Below, piece after piece: positions 24,350 to 33,104 of a DNA stretch of 64,000 bases. Both the position numbers and the translations under genes were made by a program. The notes beneath the pieces are model-generated. The model had not been told where the DNA came from. It did no database searches and saw only the letters and a list, made by a program, of their open reading frames with translations. How positions within the stretch are numbered: the stretch's first letter is position 1; every line of letters begins with the position of its first letter. The stretch is from Actinomadura alba (lineage in GTDB: Bacteria; Actinomycetota; Actinomycetes; Streptosporangiales; Streptosporangiaceae). The stretch lies in NCBI RefSeq assembly GCF_014323705.1, contig NZ_JABVEC010000003.1:124001-188000 (forward strand), written 5' to 3'.

Positions 24350-24930
24350 GCGTGCACGGCCTCCCCTGACGGCCGGTCGCCGAACCGCACGAACAGCGGG
24401 CAGCTCACCGATCCCGTCACCGCGTCGACCTCAGCGCACAGGCCGATGCCCGCGCCGGGGTCGAGGAGCACCGCGTTCTCGACCGCACGGGCCGCCCGGA
24501 CGGCGGGGACCACCGAACCCTCGTCGGCCGCCGCGAACAGCGACTCGAACGTGAGCCGGCGCGCGTAACGCATCAGCCCCGCCGCGTCGAGGACCCGGGT
24601 GCCGGCGGCCGAGGCGGCACCGGTGATGACGATGCCGATGGACCGCACGTCGCTTCCGCGTACGTAGATCTCCCGCTGTGGCTCGCTCCGGGCGCTGCGG
24701 GCCCGCAGGGACAGGCCGAAGCCCGAATCGGCGCTGTGGAAGACGGGGATGCCGAGCATCGACGAGCGCTCAGCGAGACGCACCGACCCGATCGCCACCG
24801 TACGCTCCGGCGCGAACACCTCAAGACCCTTGACCAGCAGCTTCCAGATCGCCCTGTCGACCAGCAGGGAGCGAACGTCCTCCCGGGATCCTCGTGATGC
24901 GGCCGGCTCGTCATCGTCCCCGGTGACCAT
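24301..24930 (-). CDS. Hypothetical protein
   Basis: The 209-aa product is taken from the ATG at 24930 (MVTGDDDEP); a longer reading would begin at 24999. No signal peptide or membrane segment is visible. The middle contains FAPERTVAIGSVRLAERSSM and IGIVITGAASAAGTRVLD. The compositional pattern (third-position GC) supports coding. It follows the SBP-VWA gene by 71 bp on the same strand and probably shares its transcript. No domain recognised. Confidence 0.5.
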   Translation of the reverse strand: MVTGDDDEPAASRGSREDVRSLLVDRAIWKLLVKGLEVFAPERTVAIGSVRLAERSSMLGIPVFHSADSGFGLSLRARSARSEPQREIYVRGSDVRSIGIVITGAASAAGTRVLDAAGLMRYARRLTFESLFAAADEGSVVPAVRAARAVENAVLLDPGAGIGLCAEVDAVTGSVSCPLFVRFGDRPSGEAVHAYASGDWAAQAVRSQI

Positions 24931-25001
24931 GCGGCCATCCTCCGCTGCCGGATCGCAGCCGACAAGGGGTCCGGTCGATCTTGCGTCAGGACGAGTCACG
25001 G

Positions 25002-26684
25002 CTACTGATAGCCGCGGATCTCCTTGAACACGGCCTCCAGCGACTGCGAGCGCGCGTCGAACGTACGGCCCCCGGTGAGACTCGCCAGCTCGCCCATCTC
25101 ACCGGTCGCCGCCTCACCGAACAGCACCGGGAAGACCGGCACGCGGCGGACCTCGGCCGGCTGCGCCGCCAGCCACGAGCGGAAGTCCACGAGCGCGATG
25201 CCGCGGTTGTTCTCACCGTCGGACATCAGCACGATCGAGGTGAACCGGTCGTCGTCGCCGCGGCCGAGCACCTCGTAGGCCCGCTGGACGCTCGAGTAGA
25301 CGGCGGTGTTGCCGCCGACGCCGAGCGACTGTGTGTACGACCGCACGCGGGCCAGTTCGGCCGTGGGGTCTGCCTCGGGGATGACGAAGGAGCGGGTCTC
25401 GCGGGGGGCGTCGCTGAACGGGATCAGCGTCACCTCCTCGCGGTTGTGGAACCGCTGGAACCGCCCGGCCAGTGACGCGTCCGCCCCGGTCAGCGCGGTG
25501 AGCGCCGCCTTCAGCCCCGCCAGCCGGTCTCCCTTCATGGAGCCGGACACGTCGAGGACGTAGGCGGTGCGCGCCGGCCGGCGGATCCGGTCGAAGTAGG
25601 CCCCGATGAGCGCGTCCACGGCGTCGAGCCGGGCCGGGAACGGCAGCTCGGGCGGCATCTCCGCGAACCGGGCCTCCGGCCGGACCTGCGGATTCACCGG
25701 CCGGCGGTGCACCTGCGTCATGATCCGCCGTTGCACGTCCGGCCGCCGCAGGTAGTCGGTGAGCACACGGTGACGCTCCCGGGCGTCACCCGACGCGTCG
25801 GCCAGCGATGTGAGCGGGTAGTCGGCGCTGATCACCCCGTCGGCGGGATGGACGAGCGTCAGCCGCTCGGGCAGCCGCCGGGACTCGTTCAGCGAGAGCA
25901 GCACGGACTCGTAGTTGACCAGCCCGTCCACCTGGGGACCGGCCGCGGCCCCCTGGGTGACGCGCCGGACGTAGGAGTCCGAGAGCCATCCGGACGAGCC
26001 GGCGGTGAGGATCTGGCCCGTGAAGAAGCTCTCGAGCCGGGGGGCGATCTCGTCGACGGTCCCGGTCTGGAGCGCCGCGCCGTCGCCCGACAGCGCCGCG
26101 GCCACGGCCACCAGGGCGGAGAAGCCGGAGTTGGAGGCGGCCGGGTTGGTCATCCCGTAGGTGAACTTCCGCTCGGCCGCCGCCTCGGCGATGTCGGACC
26201 AGGTCGGCCGCTTGGTGTCCCACCCGAGCCGCGACGCGACCGACGCGCGCACGCCCAGCACCACCGGTGAGGACATCGTCTTGACCGCCGTGCCGAGCCT
26301 GCTCTGCGCTCCGGGGTGCAGCGACAGGTAACGGTTGGAGGAGAACCAGATGGCGTCGTATCGGCGGTCCACCTTGCCCTCGAGGATCCTCTGGACGCCG
26401 TCCAGCGTGCCCGCGTAGTCCATCTGGACCCGTACGCCGGTGTCGCGCTCGGCCTGGGCCAGGATCGGCCCGAGGTCGGCCAGCTCGCTGCCGGCGAGCA
26501 CGCGCAGCACTCCGGGCGCGTCGCCCTTGCCGTCGTCCCCGCCCTGGCACGCCGCCGCGAGGAGCAGGACCGCGGCCGTGACCGCCGCGGCGACGGCCCG
26601 AAGCGGCCCCGCCCACGCCCGCGCCCCCGTGCCCCTGGTCCTGCGCGTCCGTACGACGACCAGGTCCCCACGGGTCTGCGTCAT
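25002..26684 (-). CDS. Solute-binding-like lipoprotein fused to a VWA domain
   Basis: The 560-aa product has a basic N-terminus, a hydrophobic stretch and the lipobox LLLAAAC, so it should sit on the outer face of the membrane. Residues about 50-350 resemble type II periplasmic binding proteins (VLRVLAGSELADLGPILAQ, YDAIWFSSNRYLSLHP, MTNPAASNSGFSALVAVA). A von Willebrand A domain follows with an intact metal-ion-dependent adhesion site: DVSGSMKGDRL (about 376), the Thr in GGNTAVYSSV, and SDGENNRG. No permease or ATPase is nearby. The next gene upstream encodes a second binding-protein-like product, so they probably act as an extracellular pair. Confidence 0.82.
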   Translation of the reverse strand: MTQTRGDLVVVRTRRTRGTGARAWAGPLRAVAAAVTAAVLLLAAACQGGDDGKGDAPGVLRVLAGSELADLGPILAQAERDTGVRVQMDYAGTLDGVQRILEGKVDRRYDAIWFSSNRYLSLHPGAQSRLGTAVKTMSSPVVLGVRASVASRLGWDTKRPTWSDIAEAAAERKFTYGMTNPAASNSGFSALVAVAAALSGDGAALQTGTVDEIAPRLESFFTGQILTAGSSGWLSDSYVRRVTQGAAAGPQVDGLVNYESVLLSLNESRRLPERLTLVHPADGVISADYPLTSLADASGDARERHRVLTDYLRRPDVQRRIMTQVHRRPVNPQVRPEARFAEMPPELPFPARLDAVDALIGAYFDRIRRPARTAYVLDVSGSMKGDRLAGLKAALTALTGADASLAGRFQRFHNREEVTLIPFSDAPRETRSFVIPEADPTAELARVRSYTQSLGVGGNTAVYSSVQRAYEVLGRGDDDRFTSIVLMSDGENNRGIALVDFRSWLAAQPAEVRRVPVFPVLFGEAATGEMGELASLTGGRTFDARSQSLEAVFKEIRGYQ

Positions 26685-26693
26685 CTGGCTCCT

Positions 26694-27767
26694 TCAGCCG
26701 TAATTCTTCTCGACGGCCCGCAGCAGGCGTTCGAGCGTCTCGTAGGAAGGGGGGTCCGCGACGTCGATGAGGTCCGCCGCGACCGGGACCTGCTGTTCGG
26801 CCGCGACCTGGGCGAACTGGTCCGGCTGCGCGGTACGGAAGCCGTACCGCGCGGCGAGGCGCTGCAGCCCCGCATCGGAGGTGAGCAGCCGGCCGACCTT
26901 GTCGCCGTTCGCGTTGAGCGGCACGAGGGTGTGCTTGGACAGCACGGTCGGCGAGGGGTACGTCAGGACCATGCCGGGCTTGATGTCACCCCGGACGGCG
27001 CGGTGGACGAACTGGGCCTCGTAGACGCAGACCAGCGGCGTCTTGCCCATGCCGATCGACAGGTAGTCCTCGAACGGGCCCTCGGTGGTGTTCTCCGTGT
27101 AGCCCTGGTCGAGGAAGAGCCGGCTGAGCAGGGGAAGCACCCTGGCCTCGGCTTCGGCGCCCTGCACGACCTCGCCGCCGTTGGCCGCGTAGGCGGCGAT
27201 CGCGAGGTACATGGCCGCCGAGTTGGAGCTGCGCGGGTCGGTCGTCGACACCAGCACGTTCTTGCGTACCGGATAGGCGGTGTTGCCGGCCAGCTGATCC
27301 CAGCGCGTGCCCTTGTCGACCAGGTCGAGGTATCGCCTGACGTCGAAGGTGCGGACGCCTCCCCGGCCCGCCGCGACCACTCCGGCCTTCGCGAGCACGT
27401 CGACGATCGGCTGGAAGGTGGCGATCGCCATCGGTGAGGAGAACGGCGCGTATTTCGTGGTGATCCCGCGGTCCTTCTGAATGCGGTCGGCCGCGGGGGA
27501 ACTGGAGGGAAATGCGAAGTCGTATCGGCCGAGGTCGACCGAGGTGGCGATCTGCCGGGAGCCCGCGGGGTCGACGTCGACCTTCAACCCCTGCCGCTCC
27601 AGCGCCTTCCGTACCTGTGGGTCGGCGAAGAACGCCTGCTTCTCTGAGCCGATCACGCCGCGGACGGTCGTGAGCCCGGACCCACCGATACGATCGCCAA
27701 AAACGATCACGATTGCGACGGCGATCCCGAGTCCCGCCGCGAGGAATAGCGAAATGCCCCGTTTCAT
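26694..27767 (-). CDS. Membrane-anchored solute-binding-like protein
   Basis: The 357-aa product starts ATG at 27767. The N-terminal segment ISLFLAAGLGIAVAIVIVFG is an uncleaved anchor or signal peptide without a lipobox Cys. The body resembles type II extracellular binding proteins: VRGVIGSEKQAFFADPQVRK, FAFPSSSPAADRIQ, NVLVSTTDPRSSNSAAMYLA, GMVLTYPSPTVLSKHTLVPL. It ends 9 bp before the SBP-VWA gene starts on the same strand, which suggests coordinated production. No transport genes are associated. Confidence 0.75.
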   Translation of the reverse strand: MKRGISLFLAAGLGIAVAIVIVFGDRIGGSGLTTVRGVIGSEKQAFFADPQVRKALERQGLKVDVDPAGSRQIATSVDLGRYDFAFPSSSPAADRIQKDRGITTKYAPFSSPMAIATFQPIVDVLAKAGVVAAGRGGVRTFDVRRYLDLVDKGTRWDQLAGNTAYPVRKNVLVSTTDPRSSNSAAMYLAIAAYAANGGEVVQGAEAEARVLPLLSRLFLDQGYTENTTEGPFEDYLSIGMGKTPLVCVYEAQFVHRAVRGDIKPGMVLTYPSPTVLSKHTLVPLNANGDKVGRLLTSDAGLQRLAARYGFRTAQPDQFAQVAAEQQVPVAADLIDVADPPSYETLERLLRAVEKNYG

Positions 27768-27854
27768 TTGGGCCAGAGCATGACGGCCACGTCCGTACAC
27801 GGGCCGAGCGCGGGATGGCCGGGGCCTTAAGGGCCGGCGGCCGGTACATTACGG

Positions 27855-28181
27855 CTAGGGCACTCTGCCTTTTTTGAGCACCCGCTCGAGCGCCTCGGCC
27901 ACCTCTTCGGACAGCCCCGGCGCGCCGGGGCCGGTGACGTCCCCGGCCGGGCTGTCCGCCTCTCGTACGTGACCGCAGTCGCGGCACTCCACCTCGCCCA
28001 GCCGGCAGACCAGCACGGTCGAGCCGCAGTCCGCGCAGCGATCGAGCTCGGCCGTCCAGTCATGGACGGCCTGACAGCCGGGGCAGACCAGTACCTGCCG
28101 GTCCGCCCGCACTCCGCGCTTCCATGGACTCGCGCCCCGTGCGGGGTCGGTCTGCCGAGCCCCGCATCGGTAGCAGGGCAT
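27855..28181 (-). CDS. Zinc-ribbon protein
   Basis: The 108-aa product starts at the ATG at 28181. Four CxxC knuckles occur: CYRC at residues 3-6, CPGC, CADC and CRDC, enough for two zinc ribbons. The C-terminal third is an acidic helix ending VAEALERVLKKGRVP. There is no catalytic domain. Such small proteins often mediate protein or nucleic acid contacts. It is followed upstream by two stem-loops and the peroxiredoxin gene. Confidence 0.7.
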   Translation of the reverse strand: MPCYRCGARQTDPARGASPWKRGVRADRQVLVCPGCQAVHDWTAELDRCADCGSTVLVCRLGEVECRDCGHVREADSPAGDVTGPGAPGLSEEVAEALERVLKKGRVP

Positions 28182-28200
28182 CGTGCCTCCATGCTGATCC

Positions 28201-28223
28201 CCGGCCCTCTTCGCGAGGGCCGG
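28201..28223. terminator. Stem-loop
   Basis: Nine-base arms CCGGCCCTC and GAGGGCCGG enclose the loop ttcgc. It lies immediately beyond a second, stronger stem-loop, downstream of the minus-strand peroxiredoxin gene. Confidence 0.5.
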
Positions 28224-28238
28224 CCCGGCGGATCCGCG

Positions 28239-28270
28239 CGGGCGGGTCCTCGCCGCTGAGGACCCGCCCG
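28239..28270 (-). terminator. Terminator of the peroxiredoxin gene
   Basis: Perfect 13-base arms CGGGCGGGTCCTC and GAGGACCCGCCCG surround a six-base loop. It begins 5 bp after the stop of the minus-strand peroxiredoxin gene. Confidence 0.75.
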
Positions 28271-28275
28271 GCGGG

Positions 28276-28737
28276 TCAGAGCTCTGCGAGCGCCTTACGG
28301 TAGTCGCCGATGTCGCGCGCGTCGGGAATCGCGTTCGAGACCTTCCAGCGCACAACGCCCTCCTTGTCGATGATGAAGGTGCCGCGCGTGGCGAGGCCGG
28401 CCTTGTCGTCGAAGACGCCGTAGGCCCGGGCCACGTCGCCGTGCGGCCAGAAGTCCGACAGCAGCGGGAATTCGTACCTCTCCTGCTCGGCCCAGGCCCG
28501 GTGGGCGAACATCGAGTCGACCGACACGGCCACGACCTGTACGTCGTCCTGGTCGCCGAGAGTCGGGAGTTCGTCACGGATCGCGCACAACTCACCGGTG
28601 CAGACGCCGCTGAAGGCGAGCGGGTAGAAGACGAGGACGACGTCCTTCTTCCCGCGGAAGTCCGAAAGCTTCACCGGTGTACCGTGCTGGTCCTTCAGCT
28701 CGAAATCCGGCGCGCTGTCGCCGACCTCGACCGCCAT
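28276..28737 (-). CDS. ahpE: Peroxiredoxin, AhpE-like
   Basis: The 153-aa product is a thioredoxin-fold peroxidase that reduces hydrogen peroxide and organic hydroperoxides. The active site reads [14 protein letters not shown], with the peroxidatic Cys at 46 and a second Cys at 51 that could act as an in-chain resolving residue. Downstream are [15 protein letters not shown] and [14 protein letters not shown]. The ATG at 28737 has AAAGGAAC upstream; an extra in-frame ATG lies six codons earlier. The neighbouring DUF3052 gene and nearby aceE reproduce the order ahpE-Rv2239c-...-aceE of Mycobacterium tuberculosis, which supports the assignment. Confidence 0.9.
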   Translation of the reverse strand: MAVEVGDSAPDFELKDQHGTPVKLSDFRGKKDVVLVFYPLAFSGVCTGELCAIRDELPTLGDQDDVQVVAVSVDSMFAHRAWAEQERYEFPLLSDFWPHGDVARAYGVFDDKAGLATRGTFIIDKEGVVRWKVSNAIPDARDIGDYRKALAEL

Positions 28738-28799
28738 GGCAGTTCCTTTCGTCAACCTGAGATGTCAAGGCAAGTCTGCCACCGCTCAGGCCGGCGTGC

Positions 28800-29228
28800 T
28801 CAGCGGCGCGTCTTGGGCGCCACCAGGCGAGTTCCGGACCAGTCCCTGGCCGCGCTCACGCTGCTCGTCTGGGACAGACCCGCGATCGGTGCGGCCTCGC
28901 CGATGTCACTCGGCTCGACATGCCCGTCCCGGCCTGCCTTCGGCGTCAGCAACCACACGTGGCCCCCGCCCGTGACGGCCGTCATCGCGTCGATCAGGCC
29001 CTCCACCAGATCGCCGTCTTCGTCGCGCCACCACAGCAGCACGACATCGACCACTTCCTCGTAGTCCTCGTCGACCAGCTCGGTCCCGGTGACCGTTTCG
29101 ATGGAGCTGCGCAGCTCATCGTCACAGTCATCGTCGTAGCCGATCTCCTGCACCACCTGGCCGGCCTTGAAGCCGAGCCGTTCGGCCAGGCTGCGCTCAG
29201 TCTGCGCCTGACCCGCGGTCGCGCTCAC
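28800..29228 (-). CDS. DUF3052 domain protein
   Basis: The 142-aa product starts with GTG at 29228, preceded by GGGAGGA. It matches the actinobacterial DUF3052 family: LAERLGFKAGQVVQEIGYDDDCD, VVLLWWRDEDGDLVEGLIDA, GHVWLLTPKAGRDGHVEPSD. The function is unknown. The acidic, soluble protein is conserved beside ahpE and aceE in many actinobacteria (Rv2239c position), so a role linked to central carbon or redox metabolism is possible but unproven. Confidence 0.88.
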   Translation of the reverse strand: MSATAGQAQTERSLAERLGFKAGQVVQEIGYDDDCDDELRSSIETVTGTELVDEDYEEVVDVVLLWWRDEDGDLVEGLIDAMTAVTGGGHVWLLTPKAGRDGHVEPSDIGEAAPIAGLSQTSSVSAARDWSGTRLVAPKTRR

Positions 29229-29385
29229 GAACGTCCTCCCAATGTCGTTGGTGCCGCACCTGTTGTCTCCGGTCCCCGGCGGGGACCTTTTCGCTGCGCC
29301 GTGCGGTATTGCGGGACAGTCCACACAAGTGACCGCCCCGAGCGCAAGTGCCTAACGGGCATCTGAATGAACCTGGCCACTTCAG

Positions 29386-29796
29386 TCAGGCTCCCGCGAG
29401 GAAGGACAGCCGCACCTGACGCTCTGTGTTATCGACATTCAGGTCCACTACGGACACCGACTGCCAGGTGCCAAGAGCCATCCGTCCTTCGATGACGGGA
29501 ATCGTCGCATACGGAGGGACCAGCGCGGGCAACACGTGCGATCGCCCATGTCCACGGGACCCGTGGGCGTGCCGCCACCGGTCGTCGGCGGGCAGCAACT
29601 CCCGGAGCGCGGCGAGTAGATCGGTGTCACTGCCCGCACCCAGTTCGATCAGGGCGACCCCCGCGGTGGCGTGCGGCACGAACACGTGCAGCAGACCGTC
29701 CCCGCCGGCCGACGCGGCGAACTTCTCACACTCGGCGGTGATGTCGAATACCGCCTCACGGCCGCCTGTGGCCACATTGATCACTGTTGTCCTCAT
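29386..29796 (-). CDS. YjbQ/UPF0047 family protein
   Basis: The 136-aa product runs from the ATG at 29796. It has the family signature HVFVPHATAGVALIELG, with the conserved His in HATAG, then WRHAHGSRGHGRSHV and the C-terminal GTWQSVSVVDLNVDNTERQV. YjbQ-fold proteins have weak thiamine-phosphate synthase activity in E. coli, but the physiological role is uncertain. It lies alone between DUF3052 and DUF1918 genes on the same strand. Confidence 0.88.
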   Translation of the reverse strand: MRTTVINVATGGREAVFDITAECEKFAASAGGDGLLHVFVPHATAGVALIELGAGSDTDLLAALRELLPADDRWRHAHGSRGHGRSHVLPALVPPYATIPVIEGRMALGTWQSVSVVDLNVDNTERQVRLSFLAGA

Positions 29797-29842
29797 AGAC
29801 ACCTGTCTACCCCGTCCGTGCCGAACACGCCCGAGCGAGGCG

Positions 29843-30049
29843 TCAGACCTCCCTGATGTTGTCGGCGCGGCTGGATTCCACGACGGCATCCGGCCCGGGG
29901 AAGACCAGTCCGGTGTGCCCATCGTCGAACCGCACGACGTACGGCGGTTCGCCGAAATCGCCACGCACCTCGATGATGTCTCCACTCTTGTCCGGCTGCC
30001 CCACCGTGTTGCGGTGGACGTGCAGCCGGTCTCCCACTGTCGCCTGCAT
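29843..30049 (-). CDS. DUF1918 small protein
   Basis: The 68-aa product has the compact SH3-like DUF1918 sequence: [57 protein letters not shown]. Function is unknown. It is divergent from aceE, with about 170 bp between the two starts. Confidence 0.88.
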   Translation of the reverse strand: MQATVGDRLHVHRNTVGQPDKSGDIIEVRGDFGEPPYVVRFDDGHTGLVFPGPDAVVESSRADNIREV

Positions 30050-30222
30050 GTGACCAGCCTCTAACGAGTTCGGCCGCACGCCAAGAGGCAGAAGGAAGAT
30101 CTGCGCGTACCTGCAGGTTACCGTGGAGTAGAGATGCGTTAGCGGTCATGACGTATCACCATGGACAGCAGCAGCACCGACGACCCGTCGAAGCAGAATT
30201 TCGGCAAGCAAGAGGGGACCCT

Positions 30223-33015
30223 GTGGCTTCCGGACGCCAACGCTTTTCGATCATCAGCGACGGCCTTCCGAGCCAGCTCCCGGACATCGACCCCGATGAG
30301 ACCCGGGAATGGCTGGAATCGCTCGACACGGTCATCAAGACCGAGGGCCGCACCCGCGCGCGCTACCTGATGCTGCGGCTGCTGGAGCGCGCCCGCGAGC
30401 AACAGGTCGGCGTGCCGAGCCTGCGCAGCACGGACTTCATCAACACCATCCCGCCGGAGCACGAACCCTGGTTCCCCGGCGACGAGCACATCGAGCGCCG
30501 CGTCCGGGCCTACATCCGATGGAACGCGGCGATCATGGTGTCGCGGGCCAACCGCCCAGAGCTGTCGGTGGGCGGGCACATCGCCACGTACGCCTCCGCG
30601 GCGTCCCTCTACGAGGTCGGCTTCAACCACTTCTTCCGCGGCAAGGACCACGGCGAGTCCGGCGACCAGGTCTTCATCCAGGGCCACGCCGCCCCGGGCA
30701 TCTACGCCAGGGCCTTCCTCGAGGGCCGGCTGCCCGAGGCCCGGCTCGACGGCTTCCGCCAGGAGATCTCGCACCCGAGCGGCGGCCTGTCCTCCTACCC
30801 GCACCCGCGGCTCATGCCGGACTTCTGGGAGTTCCCGACGGTCTCCATGGGTCTCGGGGCGATCGGAGCGATCTACCAGGCGCGGTTCAACCGCTACCTG
30901 CTCGCCCGCGAGATCAAGGACACCTCGCGCTCGCAAGTGTGGGCCTTCCTGGGCGACGGCGAGATGGACGAGCCCGAGTCGCTCGGCGCGATCGGCATGG
31001 CCGCCCGCGAGGAGCTCGACAACCTGACGTTCATCGTCAACTGCAACCTGCAGCGGCTGGACGGTCCCGTACGCGGCAACGGCAAGATCATTCAGGAGCT
31101 CGAGTCGTTCTTCCGCGGTGCCGGCTGGAACGTGATCAAGGTGATCTGGGGCCGCGACTGGGACCCGCTGCTCGCCCAGGACGTCGACGGCGCGCTCGTC
31201 AACAAGATGAACACCACGCCGGACGGCCAGTTCCAGACCTTTTCGGTGGAGAAGGGCGCCTACATCCGCGAGCGCTTCTTCGGCGACGACCCCCGGCTGC
31301 GCAAGATGGTCGAGCACCTGTCCGACGACGAGATCAGCAAGCTCTCGCGCGGCGGGCACGACTACCGCAAGCTCTACGCGGCGTTCAAGTCGGCGCGCGA
31401 GCACGTCGGCCAGCCGACGGTGATCCTGGCGCACACGATCAAGGGATGGACCCTCGGCCCGGACTTCGAGGCCCGGATGTCCAGCCACCAGATGAAGAAG
31501 CTCAGCAAGAACGAGCTCAAGACCTTCCGCGACCGGCTCTTCCTGGAGATCCCCGACTCGGCGCTCGAAGCGGACCTGCCGCCCTACTACCACCCGGGCC
31601 AGGACTCCGAGGAGATCCAGTACATGCAGGAGCGCCGCGCCGCCCTCGGCGGCTACCTGCCCAAGCGGGTGGTGCGCGCCAAGCCGCTGAAGCTCCCCGG
31701 CGACGCCGCCTACAAGGAGCTCAAGCAGGGCTCGGGCAAGCAGGCGGTCGCCACCACGATGGCGTTCGTACGGCTGCTCAAGGACCTCATGAAGGACAAG
31801 GAGATCGGCTACCGCTTCGTGCCGATCATCCCGGACGAGGCCCGTACGTTCGGCATGGACTCGCTGTTCCCCACGGCCAAGATCTACGCGCCGAACGGGC
31901 AGACCTACGAGCCCGCCGACCGGCACCTGATGCTGTCGTACAAGGAGTCCGGCAAAGGCCAGATCCTGCACGAGGGGATCAGCGAGGCGGGCGCGATGGC
32001 GTCGATGACGGCCGCCGCTTCGTCCTACGCCACCCACGGCGAGCACGTGATCCCGATCTACATCTTCTACTCGATGTTCGGTTTCCAGCGGACCGGCGAC
32101 CAGATGTGGGCCCTCGGCGACCAGATGGGCCGCGGCTTCCTGCTCGGCGCCACCGCGGGCCGCACCACGCTGACCGGTGAGGGCCTGCAGCACAACGACG
32201 GGCACTCGCCGCTGCTCGCCTCGACCAACCCCGCCTGCGTCTACTACGACCCCGCGTGGGCGTTCGAGGTCTCGTACATCGTGCAGGACGCACTGCGCCG
32301 GATGTACGGCTCGACCGAGGAGCACCCGAACGGCGAGAACATCTTCTACTACCTCACGATCTACAACGAGCCGTACGTCCAGCCGGCCGTGCCCGAGGGC
32401 ATCGACGCGCAGGGCCTGCTGAAGGGGCTCTACCACTACGCCGACGCCCCGGCGTCGGCCGGTGAAGGAGAGCGCCCGCGGGCGCAGGTCCTCGCCTCCG
32501 GCGTGGCGGCCCGGTGGGCGCTGGAGGCCCAGCGGATGCTGGCCGAGGACTGGGGCGTCGCCGCGGACGTGTGGTCGGCCACCTCCTGGACCGAGCTGCG
32601 CCGCGAGGCCATGGACTGCGACTCCTGGAACCTGCTGCACCCCGACGAGGAGCAGAAGGTGCCGTACGTGACGCGCGCGCTGGAGGGCGCGCCCGGCCCG
32701 ATCGTCGCGGTGAGCGACTTCATGCGGGCGGTACCCGACCAGATCGCCCGCTGGGTGCCCGGCGACTACTCCTCGCTCGGCACGGACGGGTTCGGATTCT
32801 CCGACACCCGCGCGGCGGCCCGCCGGTTCTTCCACGTCGACGCCGCGTCGACCACCCTGGCGGTGCTCACCCGGCTCGTGCAGCGCGGCGAGCTCAAGCC
32901 CGAGACGCTGCAGCAGGCGATCGAGCGCTACCAGCTCGGCGCGGGCGCGGGCGCCGTCGTGGGCCCGGACGCCACGCCTGCCGAGACCAGCACCGACAGC
33001 ATGCAGGTCGGCTGA
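30223..33015 (+). CDS. aceE: Pyruvate dehydrogenase E1 component, homodimeric type
   Basis: The 930-aa product is the thiamine-diphosphate-dependent E1 that decarboxylates pyruvate and passes the acetyl group to E2. The ThDP motif GDGEMDEP...NCN covers about residues 244-275. Other AceE landmarks are [53 protein letters not shown] and [17 protein letters not shown] chose GTG at 30223, with AGAGGGGA upstream, because homologues begin with a similar ASGR...DGLP segment; earlier in-frame codons lack a ribosome site. It is monocistronic and ends in a strong stem-loop. In actinobacteria this E1 works with shared E2/E3 encoded elsewhere. Confidence 0.96.
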   Translation: MASGRQRFSIISDGLPSQLPDIDPDETREWLESLDTVIKTEGRTRARYLMLRLLERAREQQVGVPSLRSTDFINTIPPEHEPWFPGDEHIERRVRAYIRWNAAIMVSRANRPELSVGGHIATYASAASLYEVGFNHFFRGKDHGESGDQVFIQGHAAPGIYARAFLEGRLPEARLDGFRQEISHPSGGLSSYPHPRLMPDFWEFPTVSMGLGAIGAIYQARFNRYLLAREIKDTSRSQVWAFLGDGEMDEPESLGAIGMAAREELDNLTFIVNCNLQRLDGPVRGNGKIIQELESFFRGAGWNVIKVIWGRDWDPLLAQDVDGALVNKMNTTPDGQFQTFSVEKGAYIRERFFGDDPRLRKMVEHLSDDEISKLSRGGHDYRKLYAAFKSAREHVGQPTVILAHTIKGWTLGPDFEARMSSHQMKKLSKNELKTFRDRLFLEIPDSALEADLPPYYHPGQDSEEIQYMQERRAALGGYLPKRVVRAKPLKLPGDAAYKELKQGSGKQAVATTMAFVRLLKDLMKDKEIGYRFVPIIPDEARTFGMDSLFPTAKIYAPNGQTYEPADRHLMLSYKESGKGQILHEGISEAGAMASMTAAASSYATHGEHVIPIYIFYSMFGFQRTGDQMWALGDQMGRGFLLGATAGRTTLTGEGLQHNDGHSPLLASTNPACVYYDPAWAFEVSYIVQDALRRMYGSTEEHPNGENIFYYLTIYNEPYVQPAVPEGIDAQGLLKGLYHYADAPASAGEGERPRAQVLASGVAARWALEAQRMLAEDWGVAADVWSATSWTELRREAMDCDSWNLLHPDEEQKVPYVTRALEGAPGPIVAVSDFMRAVPDQIARWVPGDYSSLGTDGFGFSDTRAAARRFFHVDAASTTLAVLTRLVQRGELKPETLQQAIERYQLGAGAGAVVGPDATPAETSTDSMQVG

Positions 33016-33035
33016 GCTCGGTCGCACGGTTCTGA

Positions 33036-33068
33036 GGACGCCCTCCGTCATGCCGACGGAGGGCGTCC
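33036..33068. terminator. Bidirectional terminator after aceE
   Basis: Perfect 14-base arms GGACGCCCTCCGTC and GACGGAGGGCGTCC enclose the loop atgcc. It lies 20 bp after the aceE stop, between convergent genes, and is followed by TTGTGG on the plus strand. Confidence 0.85.
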
Positions 33069-33104
33069 TTGTGGTCGTCCTTCTCGGAGCGGGGTTCACG
33101 GCGG

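Noticed and set aside
25002-26684. Magnesium-chelatase-type VWA subunit
   Set aside because: The protein has a lipobox and a binding-protein domain, so it is extracellular; no AAA+ partner is nearby.
30139-33099. 986-codon minus-strand open frame opposite aceE
   Set aside because: It is a shadow of aceE caused by high third-position GC; no family resemblance, and aceE is unmistakable on the other strand.
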